A DNA stretch of 64,000 nucleotides from Hygrocybe punicea (GCA_963556145.1 OY744466.1:2666001-2730000), one strand, 5' to 3'; shown: positions 11,429 through 21,330, counted from the stretch's first letter. Notes: a model not told the origin generated them from the sequence alone. A program made the numbers and translations.

Positions 11429-13108
11429 CTATAAACGGAAAAGAGGGAAACAGAACGACGAGATAAGATAACCGGAATCTGGGGGTCGAGGAGGAGGACG
11501 GGACCGGAATACAATGGAAATGAAACGGGTCCGGAACGAGCGGGAAACAATGGAAACTAGAAATGGAAACGAAAATATAAATAAATGAGAAACGGGAGCG
11601 GAAACGGAAAGCGGAACGGAAGACGAAAACGCAAAAATAGGAGATGGAAACGGGTCTATATCCCCACAAGAGTTTCTGAAAGAAGGTCGGAGGCGGAACA
11701 ACGAGAGGAGGTGGAGAACTTCTTGCAAATATTCGAGCGAGGTGTCGAGGGGGCGGAGGTCCAAAATGCGATGACAAAGTAGAATGAAGACGGAAACGAG
11801 AAATAAAATAAAATCGAGAACCGGAGTGCCGACACCAACACGATCCCATATAACGGGTGTGCCGCATGACGGGTCTAAAAACGATGGGGTGCCCCAAGCG
11901 GGCAGAGACAGAACCGACAACGACACGGGAGCGGAAACGATGAGGGGAACCGGGAACGAAGGGGTCAACATAACGGAATCGGAACCGGAATCAAAATCAA
12001 ATAAAAGGGGAGGAATGGGGTCCGGAATGGGAACGGGTACGGAATACTCAACCAAAGTCGACGGAATCTCAGTAGATGGTGACGGAGGACAATATGGCGG
12101 CAATATCGGGGACGGAATGTCTATTTCTGGAGAATCCGAGGACAATGGGAGCAGGTCCGGTACGAGTTCATGGACGGAAAGCGGAGGGGTCGAATCCAGA
12201 GACGACGTGGACGAAATAGGAAATGAAATGGATAAATCGGTGACCGGCATCGATAAATCGGGAGTGGGATCGGACAGGGACGACATGGGACTGGACGACA
12301 ATACCTGTAAACAAATGACGGTCTCGACAGGCACCGGAATGGACAGGGGCGGAATATGCGATAAAGGGGACGGAGTATACGTAGGACTGGAATGAACGTG
12401 GGCGACGGAACGAACGACGGTGGGCGGGATTGAGGTCGGAATCGGGACTGGAGATGACAAAGCTATGACGGGTGGGGGACTGGGACTGGAATCGGGACTA
12501 GAGATAGTAACGGCAAGGGAAGGGGATTTCAGAACGGAGCGATAACCGGAAAGTAGGAATAAGGCGGCATCGTGGAAAACATCGAGCAGGTACGGATCGT
12601 CGTGGTAATGGTCGGGAAGAAGGTAATGGAGGCGTTCTTCAATACGTAGACGAAGGTCTGAGTCGAATCCGTTGGCGAAGTATGTGTTCCATTGCTTATC
12701 CGATAGATGGCCGTTGTCAAACAAGACACCGGAAATGCGTATGAAATCCCGGAAATATTGTCCTAAGTCCGCTTTGTTCTCTATACCATAAGACGATTGT
12801 CGTCGCGTAAGTTGATCAAGATCCGAGATCGTATACCGGATGGAATCCGTAGCACCAGGATAAAAGTCGAAGACGGCACGTCGGAAAGCGATGAAGTCTT
12901 TAGCGGAAGCGGTGGGAAGTGTCGACCAGAGTTCATAATCGTCATTGTTGAGGTACCGTAGCATGTAACGAATCTTCAAAGCGTCCGTGAGTCCACAATC
13001 GGAACTGAGTATGTCGATTTCGTCGAAGAAGCGGGGGAGGTCGAGTTCATTTCCGTCGAATGTCAGGGCTGAGGGATCACCTCGGAGAGGCATGAATCCG
13101 TACATCAT
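11429..13108 (-). CDS. Gag-like protein of LTR element
   Basis: A 559-residue minus-strand ORF. The first 230 residues have the helical character of fungal Ty3/Gypsy capsid proteins, for example LPRFFDEIDIL, FRRAVFDFYPG, YFRDFIRISGVLFDNGHLS and FANGFDSDLRLRIEERL. The rest is a low-complexity Ser/Pro-rich tail and then a hydrophobic stretch that may not be functional. No CCHC zinc knuckle is seen. The first ATG pair is at 13,108 and 13,105. The frame stays open upstream to about 13,200, where an intron acceptor (CTCTAG) is possible, so the true start may lie in an upstream exon nearer the LTR. No pol ORF follows. Confidence 0.7.
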   Translation of the reverse strand: MMYGFMPLRGDPSALTFDGNELDLPRFFDEIDILSSDCGLTDALKIRYMLRYLNNDDYELWSTLPTASAKDFIAFRRAVFDFYPGATDSIRYTISDLDQLTRRQSSYGIENKADLGQYFRDFIRISGVLFDNGHLSDKQWNTYFANGFDSDLRLRIEERLHYLLPDHYHDDPYLLDVFHDAALFLLSGYRSVLKSPSLAVTISSPDSSPSPPPVIALSSPVPIPTSIPPTVVRSVAHVHSSPTYTPSPLSHIPPLSIPVPVETVICLQVLSSSPMSSLSDPTPDLSMPVTDLSISFPISSTSSLDSTPPLSVHELVPDLLPLSSDSPEIDIPSPILPPYCPPSPSTEIPSTLVEYSVPVPIPDPIPPLLFDFDSGSDSVMLTPSFPVPLIVSAPVSLSVLSLPAWGTPSFLDPSCGTPVIWDRVGVGTPVLDFILFLVSVFILLCHRILDLRPLDTSLEYLQEVLHLLSLFRLRPSFRNSCGDIDPFPSPIFAFSSSVPLSVSAPVSHLFIFSFPFLVSIVSRSFRTRFISIVFRSRPPPRPPDSGYLISSFCFPLFRL

Positions 13109-13281
13109 ATCGGGAATGTCTAAATCGGGATGTGGGTCAGAAAGCGGGTCAGGTCGAGGAGGTTCGAGGTCAAGGTCGAAGTCGTAAGCGGAAATAAATA
13201 ACTAGAGTCGGGTAGAAGAGGGAAACGTCATGAAAGTCAAACCCGACCGTGGGGAGGGTATGAAAAGACAAAAGAAATAAA

Positions 13282-13300
13282 CTCCTCGCGGTGGGCTCCA
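13282..13300 (-). other. Candidate primer-binding site
   Basis: On the minus strand, two bases after the LTR end, TGGAGCCCACCGCGAGGAG begins with the TGG expected to pair with a tRNA CCA end. The matching tRNA was not identified. Confidence 0.45.
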
Positions 13301-13302
13301 GT

Positions 13303-13915
13303 TGTGACGGCAAGTTCAATTGTAGACCCGAAATGGGAATCTATGAAAAGGGTGATCAGCTAAGAAGTGATCAGAGGAGTTTAGTGTCTATGTAGTCTAG
13401 TCAATCCAACCCGAATCCAGGGTTCTGGATCAGAGGGGAAGTGAAGGGAGTGGAGTACGAAGACTGATGAGACGATACAAAGCGAGGACTAAAAGTGTAG
13501 AACTGAAGGGGAGTGATAACCTGTATTTTCTATATGATGAGATGTAATATATATATGGTTGTAGTATAAGGGTACATCTTTTATACTACTGGGAGAGATC
13601 CTGTGCTGTAGTAACTATGTACTACAACCGAAGGCTGTAACTGATAGGAGTGGAGTGGAGCGGAGTATAGGAGGAATGGTGCTATGTACTAAGTAACAGG
13701 AAACGAAGATATATCATATGTAACTATATACGTACTAATTCCGGGTCGTTAGAGACATTGCATCTTGAGTAGGAACGATTCCGGAGGCGGAATCCGGACC
13801 GGAATTGATGGAGAGGACCGGAATCGGGCGGAATCGACAATACGTGAATGGGAATGGATGGGGACGAAGTGGGATATGAAGAGGATTCGGGTCCAGAGGG
13901 CCCGGAGCCTCTACA
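13303..13915. repeat. LTR (right; 5' LTR in element orientation)
   Basis: Starts TGTGACGGCAAG and ends GGAGCCTCTACA. It differs from the left LTR mainly by transitions at CpG sites. It is followed directly by the GTGT target duplication. Confidence 0.85.
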
Positions 13916-14180
13916 GTGTGCTGGTGAATTTCAGGTGGAATATTGAGCTCAAGTGTCATGAAAATGCGTACCCCATGCATACCCCATACATTTTTCCTCA
14001 GATACCACTTATTTTCATGACGATCTTTGACAGGTTGTCAGACAAACCCTTATGATTCACATACTCTGCAGAGCAGGGGGAAAGCTTTTACATTTACAAG
14101 CCCCTTGAAGGGGCAGGACCGAACCGGACTACAACTACAACTCCCCGAAAGGGAGTGCGACTATTACGATCAAGGAGTAT

Positions 14181-14789
14181 CTACTCATCTACGAGATACT
14201 CCTCCTTAATTACCTCCTGGAGGATGGCGTCTTCAACGAGGCTACGAACCTGGTCTTCCAACGCCCATTCGATCACTGCACGACAATTGCGCCTAAACGT
14301 GTCAGCGATGCCGAAAAGAAGACGAGGCTGGAACTCACGCAGCCCGAAGGGCGCCCCGGTGTCCACATAGGCGTCCCGGGGCCAGAAGTCCTCGTCGGAG
14401 TCGGACCCCCAGGAAACCTTCGTCGCGAGCGACGGCATCGAGTCCTCGGACGAGTAGTCCGAGGGCGGGAACGCATCATCCAACGCTATCACAAAGAACC
14501 ATCAAAACAATAACCAAACACCCCAAGAAAGACAGAACTTACCGAACGGGTCGGCCAGAAGCTCGCACAGAAGCCTCTTGTTGCGCGCAACAAGGTGGCA
14601 ACATTCCGTACGATGCTTGGCCTTCCCGCAAGCGAAACAACGACCAGTAGCCCAATACAAGTCCCGATCAGAGTCGGAGAGGCGGCAGGCGAAGTCGTGC
14701 GTAATACAATTAACCGCGACAGGGCGGGACGGGTTAAAGAGGGCAGAACATTTGAAGAATATGAGACGATGGCACGAGTGGGGAAACAT
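14181..14789 (-). CDS. Small CCHC zinc-knuckle protein, probably retroelement-derived
   Basis: Two exons, 14,789-14,543 and 14,485-14,181, with a 57-bp GT-AG intron (gtaagt...gatag), give 183 residues. The first exon contains C-F-A-C-G-K-A-K-H-R-T-E-C-C, spaced CX2CX4HX4C as in retroviral-type zinc knuckles. The second exon is acidic (DDAFPPSDYSSEDSMPSL) and ends with a helical segment, EWALEDQVRSLVEDAILQEV. The layout suggests the nucleocapsid part of a Gag. The start at 14,789 is the first ATG in frame and may not be the true one. No pol is adjacent. A plus-strand ORF across the same bases is judged a shadow. Confidence 0.5.
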
Positions 14790-15019
14790 CACATTGATGA
14801 GAGATGGGACGAAGGATCCAACCACACTTTATACTGAACGGAGGCCCACTCCCGATCAGGAAGAAACCTCTACCACTTCATCAACAAACCCGTGAGAACG
14901 ACACGTGACCGGAGGTTGAAATCCCCGACTCTCACAGAACACCACAGACCACTCTCATCACTCACACTGGGACAATAAGACACCCACTTTCACTACCCAC
15001 GCACAAACTCCCTCCAATC

Positions 15020-15220
15020 ATGACCCAATCCGTTATCGCCGCCATCATTGCCATCATTATCGTATACACTTTCATCCTCATCGCAATATGCCAAGGGGTG
15101 CAACGAATCCCCATCACCGCCGATCCAGAGATCCCCCTATCAATGTTCGAAGCGTTCCGACCCCCTACGATATGCAGCAACGACACGTCACACGGCAGCG
15201 AATCCCCGCACGAAGAATGA
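15020..15220 (+). CDS. Small putative membrane protein upstream of an LTR
   Basis: A 66-codon ORF beginning MTQSVIAAIIAIIIVYTFIL. The N-terminal 25 residues form one strongly hydrophobic helix, followed by a short polar tail ending in ESPHEE. It lies about 100 bp before a purine-rich patch (CCGGGGGAGACG, 15,308-15,319) and 140 bp before the LTR at 15,361. It may be the last ORF of a decayed retroelement or chance. No family recognised. Confidence 0.3.
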   Translation: MTQSVIAAIIAIIIVYTFILIAICQGVQRIPITADPEIPLSMFEAFRPPTICSNDTSHGSESPHEE

Positions 15221-15360
15221 GACAGCCGTGATGACGCGTACCCGGACGCTTATGGATCTGGTGACGAATCCGCACGCCAGCCCGGCATGATCACAAATCA
15301 CCTCAATGCCGGGGGAGACGTGGACTCACCAATGCGACGGAACGAGTCGCCTTTACGACA

Positions 15361-15641
15361 TGTCACTGGTACTGCGGAGGGGGAGGGATGGTATAAAAGA
15401 CATCGCGCTACACATAGTCTACCCTAACTTTGACCTCTTGTATCTCTCCTAGCAGTTGTACTAGACGTAACAAACTTCACCTAAACTCCTTCACCCAAAA
15501 GACCTTATCCCCGAAACCCTATCTCTACGAATCGTACCATCACTCTCGTAAGAGAGACCCTTGAACATAAAACACCTACTTCTGCCGACATCGTGCAACC
15601 GTTTAACCCTCCGATCCATCACACGACCGCTAGTCGTGACA
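15361..15641 (+). repeat. Second-type LTR, 281 bp
   Basis: Bounded by the short inverted ends TGTCAC (15,361) and GTGACA (15,641), with a TATA box GGTATAAAAG at about 15,390. This marks plus-strand transcription polarity. It is unrelated to the 0.6-kb LTRs. No target duplication is visible around it, so it is probably one LTR of a decayed element rather than a solo LTR. The orientation conflicts with the minus-strand zinc-knuckle gene, so the two may not belong together. Confidence 0.55.
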
Positions 15642-15789
15642 TCAAGCATCCTCCAGAGAGAGAAATTTGGATATATTGCATCTCTAAGTACTTAGGAGCC
15701 TGTCATGTGTCATGACCGTTTGTGGTGAATTGGCAGATTCACCTTTCATGTCACGCATCACATGGCCTGGTGAATTGACTGGATTGGTA

Positions 15790-15952
15790 CAGTATTGTCA
15801 AAAAGCCCTGGTTTACCTTTTATTTCATCTGCAACTCACCATACCCTAAATATTGTTCAAATGTAATCACACACATTATTGCAGGAGCTGATAGCCCTTA
15901 AGGAATAGTACAACTTTCCCTCTTTAACTATGCAGTAGTTCATGAGATACAC
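15790..15952. repeat. Diverged arm of foldback family, split by TIR element
   Basis: This stretch resembles the right arm of the palindromic element at 16,062-16,814 (AAATATTGTYCAAATGTAAT, CCCTTAAGRAATAGTACAAC, CATGAGATACA) at lower identity. The matching continuation (ACTAAGTCCAAA) appears again after 22,532. The 6.6-kb TIR element therefore inserted into an older copy of the foldback family. Confidence 0.6.
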
Positions 15953-16061
15953 CATCAGGAAAACACGGGTTTACTTAATCTGACTTAATCTGACTTAATC
16001 TGACTTATTTTATAAATTAAGGCTTTTTAGTGATTAAGTGGAATTACAGCTGTTTTCATTA

Positions 16062-16814
16062 AGATGTGGAAAAGTTGAAAAAAGATTTGAGGTGTAAAAT
16101 TTTTGGACTTGGTGAAATTTCTCTTGTATCTCATGGAATACTGCATGGGTTGAGATGGTTATAGAGGGAAAGTTGTACTATTTCTTAAGGGCTTTCTACT
16201 CTTGTAATTACATTTGGACAATATTTAGTGTATGGTGAGTTGTAGATGAAATAACAGGGAAACCAGCATTTTTTGAGACTCAAAATGATATTGTCAAATT
16301 ATGGCATCAAATGAGCTCCTATGAACAAGATTGTAGAGAGAAAATTGTTCATTGCTAGAAGTAGTTATACTGTGTTTTTCTTCATTTTTGTGTTTTGAGC
16401 TAATATTACATCTGTACTATTTTTGATTGTATGAGGCTTGAAACACTATAAGAATCATAATTATGGGCTCAAAACACAAAAATGAAGAAAAACATGGTAT
16501 AACTACTTCTAGCCCTTGCAAAAATAAATAATTTTCTCCCTATAATCTTGTTCATAGGAGCTCATTTGATGCCATAATTTGACAATATCATTTTGAGTCT
16601 CAAAAAATGCTGGTTTCCCTGTTATTTCATCTACAACTCACCATACACTAAATATTGTCCAAATGTAATTACAAGAGTAGAAAGCCCTTAAGAAATAGTA
16701 CAACTTTCCCTCTATAACCATCTCAATCCATGCAGTATTCCATGAGATACAAGAGAAATTTCACCAAGTCCAAAAATTTTACACCTCAAATCTTTTTTCA
16801 ACTTTTCCACATCT
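16062..16814. mobile_element. Palindromic foldback/MITE element, 753 bp
   Basis: Two arms of about 340 bp (16,062-16,401 and 16,468-16,814) are near-perfect reverse complements with a loop of about 65 bp. The ends are AGATGTGGAAAAG on both sides, and TA is duplicated at 16,060-16,061 and 16,815-16,816. It sits inside the left terminal repeat of the mariner element and encodes nothing. The TA duplication suggests mobilisation by a mariner-type transposase. Confidence 0.85.
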
Positions 16815-16950
16815 TACAGCTGTTTGCATAAACATGCGGAACTGAGAAAAAAGTCAAATGTGGTGCAGCGACTGCCGAGTCACGGCTCCCTGTCTGAGCT
16901 TGAACTTGGCTTCACTCCGAAGTGTAGTGAACTTCTTGTACACGTCCACT

Positions 16951-18494
16951 ATGGTAGACTCTGATGCTGTTTCGGAAGATGACTCGGAGGAGCTCTGCAC
17001 CAACTTCTCGATCCAGCTCATTCGACATACTCCGGCTATCCCTAAGACTGGCAAACAACCAGCAGTCAAATCAAAACGTGAAGTCCATACGAAGGAACTT
17101 GCCTTTACTTGTCTATCTGAAAACTACATCCCTTTCATGCGAGCACTTCTAAAACGTGTTGGTGAAACGAAATGGAAGGTTTCAGACCAGCAACGGTTCA
17201 AATTCAAGTATCATCACCCCGGTCGTTCGTACGTATTTGTCTATACCCACGTCTGCTCTCAATCTAATTATGCCTTTAGCAAAACAGACGCGTTGGATGT
17301 GGAAAGGGAGTCTGAGTACAAGGAGCTCGTGTCCAAGATCAATGAGAATCAGTATCGGAAGGTCAACATCATCGTAGACATCGACGATGTAAAAAAGAGG
17401 TGCCCAATTGACGTCTGTACAGAACTCTATAATTCTCTCAATCATGCTAATGCCCAAGTCACACAGCCCGATGTTGTTGTTGAAAACGACAGTATTGAAA
17501 TCCAGGACCCTGCTACTATACCAGATGGGGCAACATCTCTCGAGATTGCACTAGCGCGATTCCGCAGCATGCTCGAAAAGAAGTATGGCAGTGACAACAA
17601 CCCGGGACACTACATCTACATTTGCGAGGACAACTCGGAGCTCGCACTAACACCTTTCCGGATGCACCAATGGGCTATCGCTCTGGTACGTTCTTTGTTT
17701 GTATTGCTTGTAGCAGAACAAGGCTAATCTCCATGAAGCACGAGGGTCAAGCTACAATCAATGCCCCACCCCATACCGCAGCATTTGATCCAGCGAATCG
17801 CCAAAAATCTTTGTTACCTTCCCGACAAACCAACGGAGACACAGCCTCGAATCAAGCCGCTAGCGAAGGCAATCAAATGGCCTTATTCACACAGATGATG
17901 ACCACTGTTGTGGGCGCGCTGGCGCCTAAAACCGATGTACTCTCCACTCCCAAACGCAAACGCACATTCAGTTCATCTCCCATCTCCTCGCCAATCATGC
18001 CGGCATCCACCGATCTCCACAACTATTTAGTTTATGCATGGGATAGCCTTGGAGTGCGAACGGCATGCGACTACGAAGCAAACCTTCGTGATGACGATTA
18101 TGGCCCTGATATCATCGGGGCACTCACTGTCGCGGATCTTACAGCATATGGCATGTCAAAAGGGGAGGCGATGCGCTTGATTGCCGGCTGCTCACGCTGG
18201 AAACAGGAACGGAAGCGCAGGAAAACTAACACCCAGTCTGCTGGCAGCCGTCGTCATTCACCTGGCCGTCGTCCTTCCCAATCCCCCACCTCTAACAAGG
18301 ACATCCGATATGAGATTGCTTGGGATGATGGTGGGCTTGCTTCGTGGTTTGGACCCACAATGACCAAGGGGGAGCATACGGCAGACGACCGCCGAACATC
18401 ATACTACAGCGATGAGCTCAAGAGTTTAGTCCCTGTCCCACCAGGATTCCATGCGCCGCCGAGGCTTGGTGAAGAAGATCCCACTTGGTCATAA
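16951..18494 (+). CDS. Accessory protein of mariner element, SAM-like domain
   Basis: Two exons, 16,951-17,685 and 17,739-18,494, with a 53-bp GT-AG intron containing GCTAATC as a branch-point candidate, give 496 residues. I start at the first ATG outside the terminal repeat (MVDSDAVSEDDSEELC); an in-frame ATG at 16,858 lies inside the repeat. The N-terminal half has no domain I recognise. Residues about 337-400 read like a sterile-alpha-motif fold (DLHNYLVYAWDSLGV, then IIGALTVADLTAYGMSKG, then AMRLIAGCSRW). A basic stretch, KQERKRRKTN, follows. The gene faces the transposase, with 110 bp between the two stops. Its presence inside the TIRs suggests a role in transposition, DNA binding or protein interaction; that is inference. 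Confidence 0.6.
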
Positions 18495-18605
18495 TTACTT
18501 TACGTAGCACAGCACTCATTGTTCAATGTCCAATAAAAATTTTGGCCCCCTGGGCACCAGTCTGATTGCATTGCCAATACATAATAAGGCTAAAAAAACA
18601 CTTCG

Positions 18606-19660
18606 TCACATGTAACCCGATGAACGAAACCACCCCGCTGCCTTCTCCGGTGTTATAGTCTCCATTGCATGAACAATGGTGAATAAGCCCCGGTCATGGG
18701 TATGACGGCGCAAGTATGCTTTGATGGAAGAGAAGGCGAGTTCGATAGGATTGTAGTCGGGGGAGTATGGGGGTAGATAGACGATCCGGCAATCTAAACT
18801 GTAGGTCAATATAATGTTGTATGGAGTGCACAGGATATGACTTACGTGCTTGAGTCTCCACGAGTTCCCTGACATCTTCCGCGTGATGGATATTACAGTT
18901 GTCGAGAACAAGGACGCTCCGTGGTCCTGGATATGGATTGGTGAGAGGTATCTGGTGAAAAGGTCAAAACACAACTGATTCACTGATGAGAAACACTTAC
19001 AATCATCTCCCGAAGGAATTTGACAAACCGCTCACCGGTGACGGAGCCTTCGATAACATCATAGGCAATGATGCCGTCAAGGGTGAGTACAGGTAGGATA
19101 GAATATCGTTTTCCGCGCACAAACGCCTGCCGCTGCACACACCGAGCTCCAACAATCGACCAGCCATATCGCCTGTGATGCGTGCGATCGTTCATCGCAC
19201 TCTCGTCCGTAAACATCAACATCGATGGGTCAGGGACGGCTTCCCCGATGCGATTCATGAAGATTGCGCGCTGGATATCATTTCTTTCAAGTGCTTGGAC
19301 TGATACACGTTTGTTCGAGAAGTGGAGTCGGCGGAGAGTTCGCATGAGAGTTGAAAGTGATACATGTATGTTACGCTCGGCCAGAAGTTCTTGTTGGAGC
19401 TCGTCGAGGTATAGGGTGTGGCGATGGGCAAGGAGTAAACGAATGAAGGTGATATCAAGGGGCGTAAGAAGGCGGCGACGTGCTGTTGGTTGGGCAGAGG
19501 GATTGTAGGTGAGGCCATATTCTCGTTGATACTGCAAAGTCTGGTAGACGAGTGACTTGCGAATGCCAAGAAGATCACATATTTCTGGAACTCGGTAGCC
19601 GTGTTGGTAGAGGACAGGAATACGAGCCTTGATGCCTTTGGAGACGGTGTGGGGGGGCAT
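18606..19660 (-). CDS. Tc1/mariner-family DDE transposase
   Basis: Three exons, 19,660-19,001, 18,951-18,846 and 18,793-18,606, with GT-AG introns of 49 and 52 bp, give exactly 317 residues plus stop. Residues 1-110 form helix-turn-helix domains (GYRVPEICDLLGIRKSLVYQ). The catalytic residues are D in FTDESAM, D in LVLDNCNIHH and E in SPDYNPIELAFSSIK, with 35 residues between the last two. The PPYSPDYNPIE motif is characteristic of the DDE_3/Tc1 family. The start ATG lies about 14 bp inside the right terminal repeat. It cuts and pastes the element at TA sites (family knowledge). All catalytic residues are present, so it may be active. Confidence 0.85.
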
Positions 19661-19962
19661 GTAGTTGTAATGTTGAAGCCAAGTTCAAGCTCAGACAGGG
19701 AGCCGTGACTCGGCAGTCGCTGCGCCACATTTGACTTTTTTCTCAGTTCCGCATGTTTATGCAAACAGCTGTAATGAAAACAGCTGTAAGAAGGTCCATC
19801 TACTTAATTTCACTTATTCAATTATTTTTATGAATAAAATTTTACTTTTAATGAATGATTACTAGGCTACTACAACTAAGCATTACTGTTGCTAGTGCCA
19901 GTCCTGCACTGGTCCTGGCACTGTTGCTGGTCCTGGTCCTGGTCCTGATGCCTGTCCTGATC

Positions 19963-20262
19963 ATTTTTGAGTTTGCCAGAGGCAAGAAGGGTGAGGGCAG
20001 TGGGGTAGGTGTTTGCATATTGGAATGAGCCATGGATGTCAACATCTTGAAGGGCGGCAGCAGAGAGGTGAAGCAGTACATTACAAGAGCCCATGCCCAC
20101 TAGCATCACTTTGCCCCCCATAATAGCAGCCTGAAACAAAAATGATCAGTTGATGATTGCACGGAGAGCGGGTCAATAAAAGGGCTTACAAGGATAGACA
20201 TTTGCTCTGGACTGGTGCATTCGAAGACCTCGTTTCCATTGTCCTCGTCCTCGTGATCACCA
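19963..20262 (-). pseudogene. Captured sorbitol/xylitol-dehydrogenase-like exon pair
   Basis: On the minus strand, 20,262-20,190 reads GDHEDEDNGNEVFECTSPEQ and on to MSIL. A GT-AG intron (20,189-20,131) follows. Then 20,130-19,963 reads AAIMGGKVMLVGMGS, LHLSAAALQDVDIHG, and QYANTYPTALTLLASGKL. This matches the cofactor-domain end of zinc-dependent polyol dehydrogenases (VFECTGAE, VGMGS, DIRG.F.YANTYP.A). Only this C-terminal part is present. It runs into CTGGTCCTGGTCC repeats on one side and GCACTGGT repeats on the other. The preserved intron shows capture at DNA level, not through RNA. Confidence 0.7.
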
Positions 20263-20371
20263 CCAGCACTGGCACTGTTTCCATGCTGGTACTGGCATGG
20301 GTGCTGGTGCTAGTACCAGCTGGCGCCATTGTTGTGCCGTGCTGGTACTGTCGGTGTGCTGTGCTGGTGCC

Positions 20372-21298
20372 TAGGGCACAGCACGGGTCGGGTTTACCCA
20401 CGGTTATTCCAAAACGGGTGTTTCGGTTTGCACACCTTGTCAAAACCGTACCCGTTATCCGTGGGTGACGGGTTTTCACGGGTCTGTCAACCCAAGCCCC
20501 AGGTAGGTTTTTTCTTTGTTATTTACTTTATTTTCACATTAATTTCTTTACTTTTGCTAAGTTCGCGTGATATTTGCTACCACAACCGTGACAAGCGCAA
20601 ACACAACAACAACGACAACAAGAAAACCCACGAACAACAACGACAACGACAACCACGACAACCCCGCACGCCAAAAACGAACCACCAAAGTCGCGACAGC
20701 GACGACAACGATAGAAAGGAAAGCCGGGAGGGTGGTGCGCCCACCTACCGGCCCAGGTACGTCCCCCCAATCCAGTCCCAACGACATCAGCTAACGAGGG
20801 GAATGGACGAGGCGAGGACGAGGACGGACACAGCAACAACGGTCCCACCTCGCGAACACGCTCCGGCCGCGTCAATTGACGTGTGGACGCCCATGGAAAG
20901 TCCCCGGCCCCATCCAACCTCGCGAAAACGGTCCCACCTCACGAAAACGCCCTGGCTGCGTCAATAGATGTGCGGACGCCCATGGAAAGTGCCCGGCCCC
21001 ATCCAACCTCGCGAAAACAGACGGAGCACGTCAATTGACGTGCTCCCATTGTTCGCGAGGTAGTTAACACGCGGGGACGCCCATGGAAAGTCCCTGGCCC
21101 CAACCCAACCTCGCGAAAACAGACGGAGCGCGTCAATTGACGCGTCCCCGTTGTTCGCGAGGTAGTTAGGATGGAACACGGCGGGTACCCACAGATAACG
21201 GGTACGGGTTGTACCCGTCATCGAAGCGGGTACGGTTTCCGCGGGTACGGGTGCGGTGTCGGGAATTCTGACCCGCGGTATACCCGTGCCGTGCCTTA
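20372..21298. mobile_element. Non-autonomous hAT-like element 3 (927 bp)
   Basis: Ends TAGGGCACAGCACGGGT (left) and TAAGGCACGGCACGGGT (right, reverse complement) are flanked by the exact 8-bp duplication CTGGTGCC at 20,364-20,371 and 21,299-21,306. The subterminal regions consist of ACGGGTACGGG/CCCGTACCCGT repeats. The interior shares CGTCAATTGACG palindromes, CCATGGAAAGTCC and a segment at about 20,755-20,818 with element 1 (reverse orientation, 6,999-7,050). No transposase. Confidence 0.85.
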
Positions 21299-21330
21299 CT
21301 GGTGCCATCGGTGTGCCATGCCGGAACTGG

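Larger units (their letters stand above)
8936..13915 (-). mobile_element. Nearly complete gag-only LTR retroelement with antisense gene
   Basis: About 5.0 kb bounded by two direct LTRs (8,936-9,557 and 13,303-13,915). The flanking 4-bp duplication GTGT is at 8,932-8,935 and 13,916-13,919. The gag-like ORF lies on the minus strand. On that strand a TGG-initiated primer-binding-site candidate (TGGAGCCCACCGCGAGGAG, 13,300-13,282) begins two bases after the LTR end CGTCACA, so the element is oriented minus. No protease, reverse transcriptase, RNase H or integrase frame is present. The space where pol would be holds a spliced gene in the opposite orientation. This matches the general idea of TR-GAG or LARD-type non-autonomous elements (established categories); the assignment here is inference. 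A clear polypurine tract is not visible. Confidence 0.8.
16047..19786. mobile_element. Tc1/mariner-type element with two genes
   Basis: Flanked by TA on both sides (16,045-16,046 and 19,787-19,788). The inverted repeats begin CAGCTGTTTTCATTA and extend 113 bp on the right (19,674-19,786). The left copy matches with one noticed mismatch once the nested 753-bp palindrome and one TA are removed. TA duplication and a DDE transposase place it in the IS630-Tc1-mariner superfamily. Besides the transposase it carries a second, convergent, intron-containing gene. Without the nested insertion it is about 3.0 kb. The high TIR identity suggests a recent insertion. Confidence 0.85.

Noticed and set aside
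11784..12395. 203-codon plus-strand ORF rich in Gly, Asp, Ser and Thr
   Set aside because: Antisense to the Ser/Pro-rich tail of gag; its composition is the complement of that low-complexity coding sequence.
14578..14895. 105-codon plus-strand ORF
   Set aside because: Lies opposite the zinc-knuckle exon, which has a better motif and a matching intron.
17182..17457. Minus-strand ORF opposite the mariner accessory gene
   Set aside because: Shadow frame; no motif.
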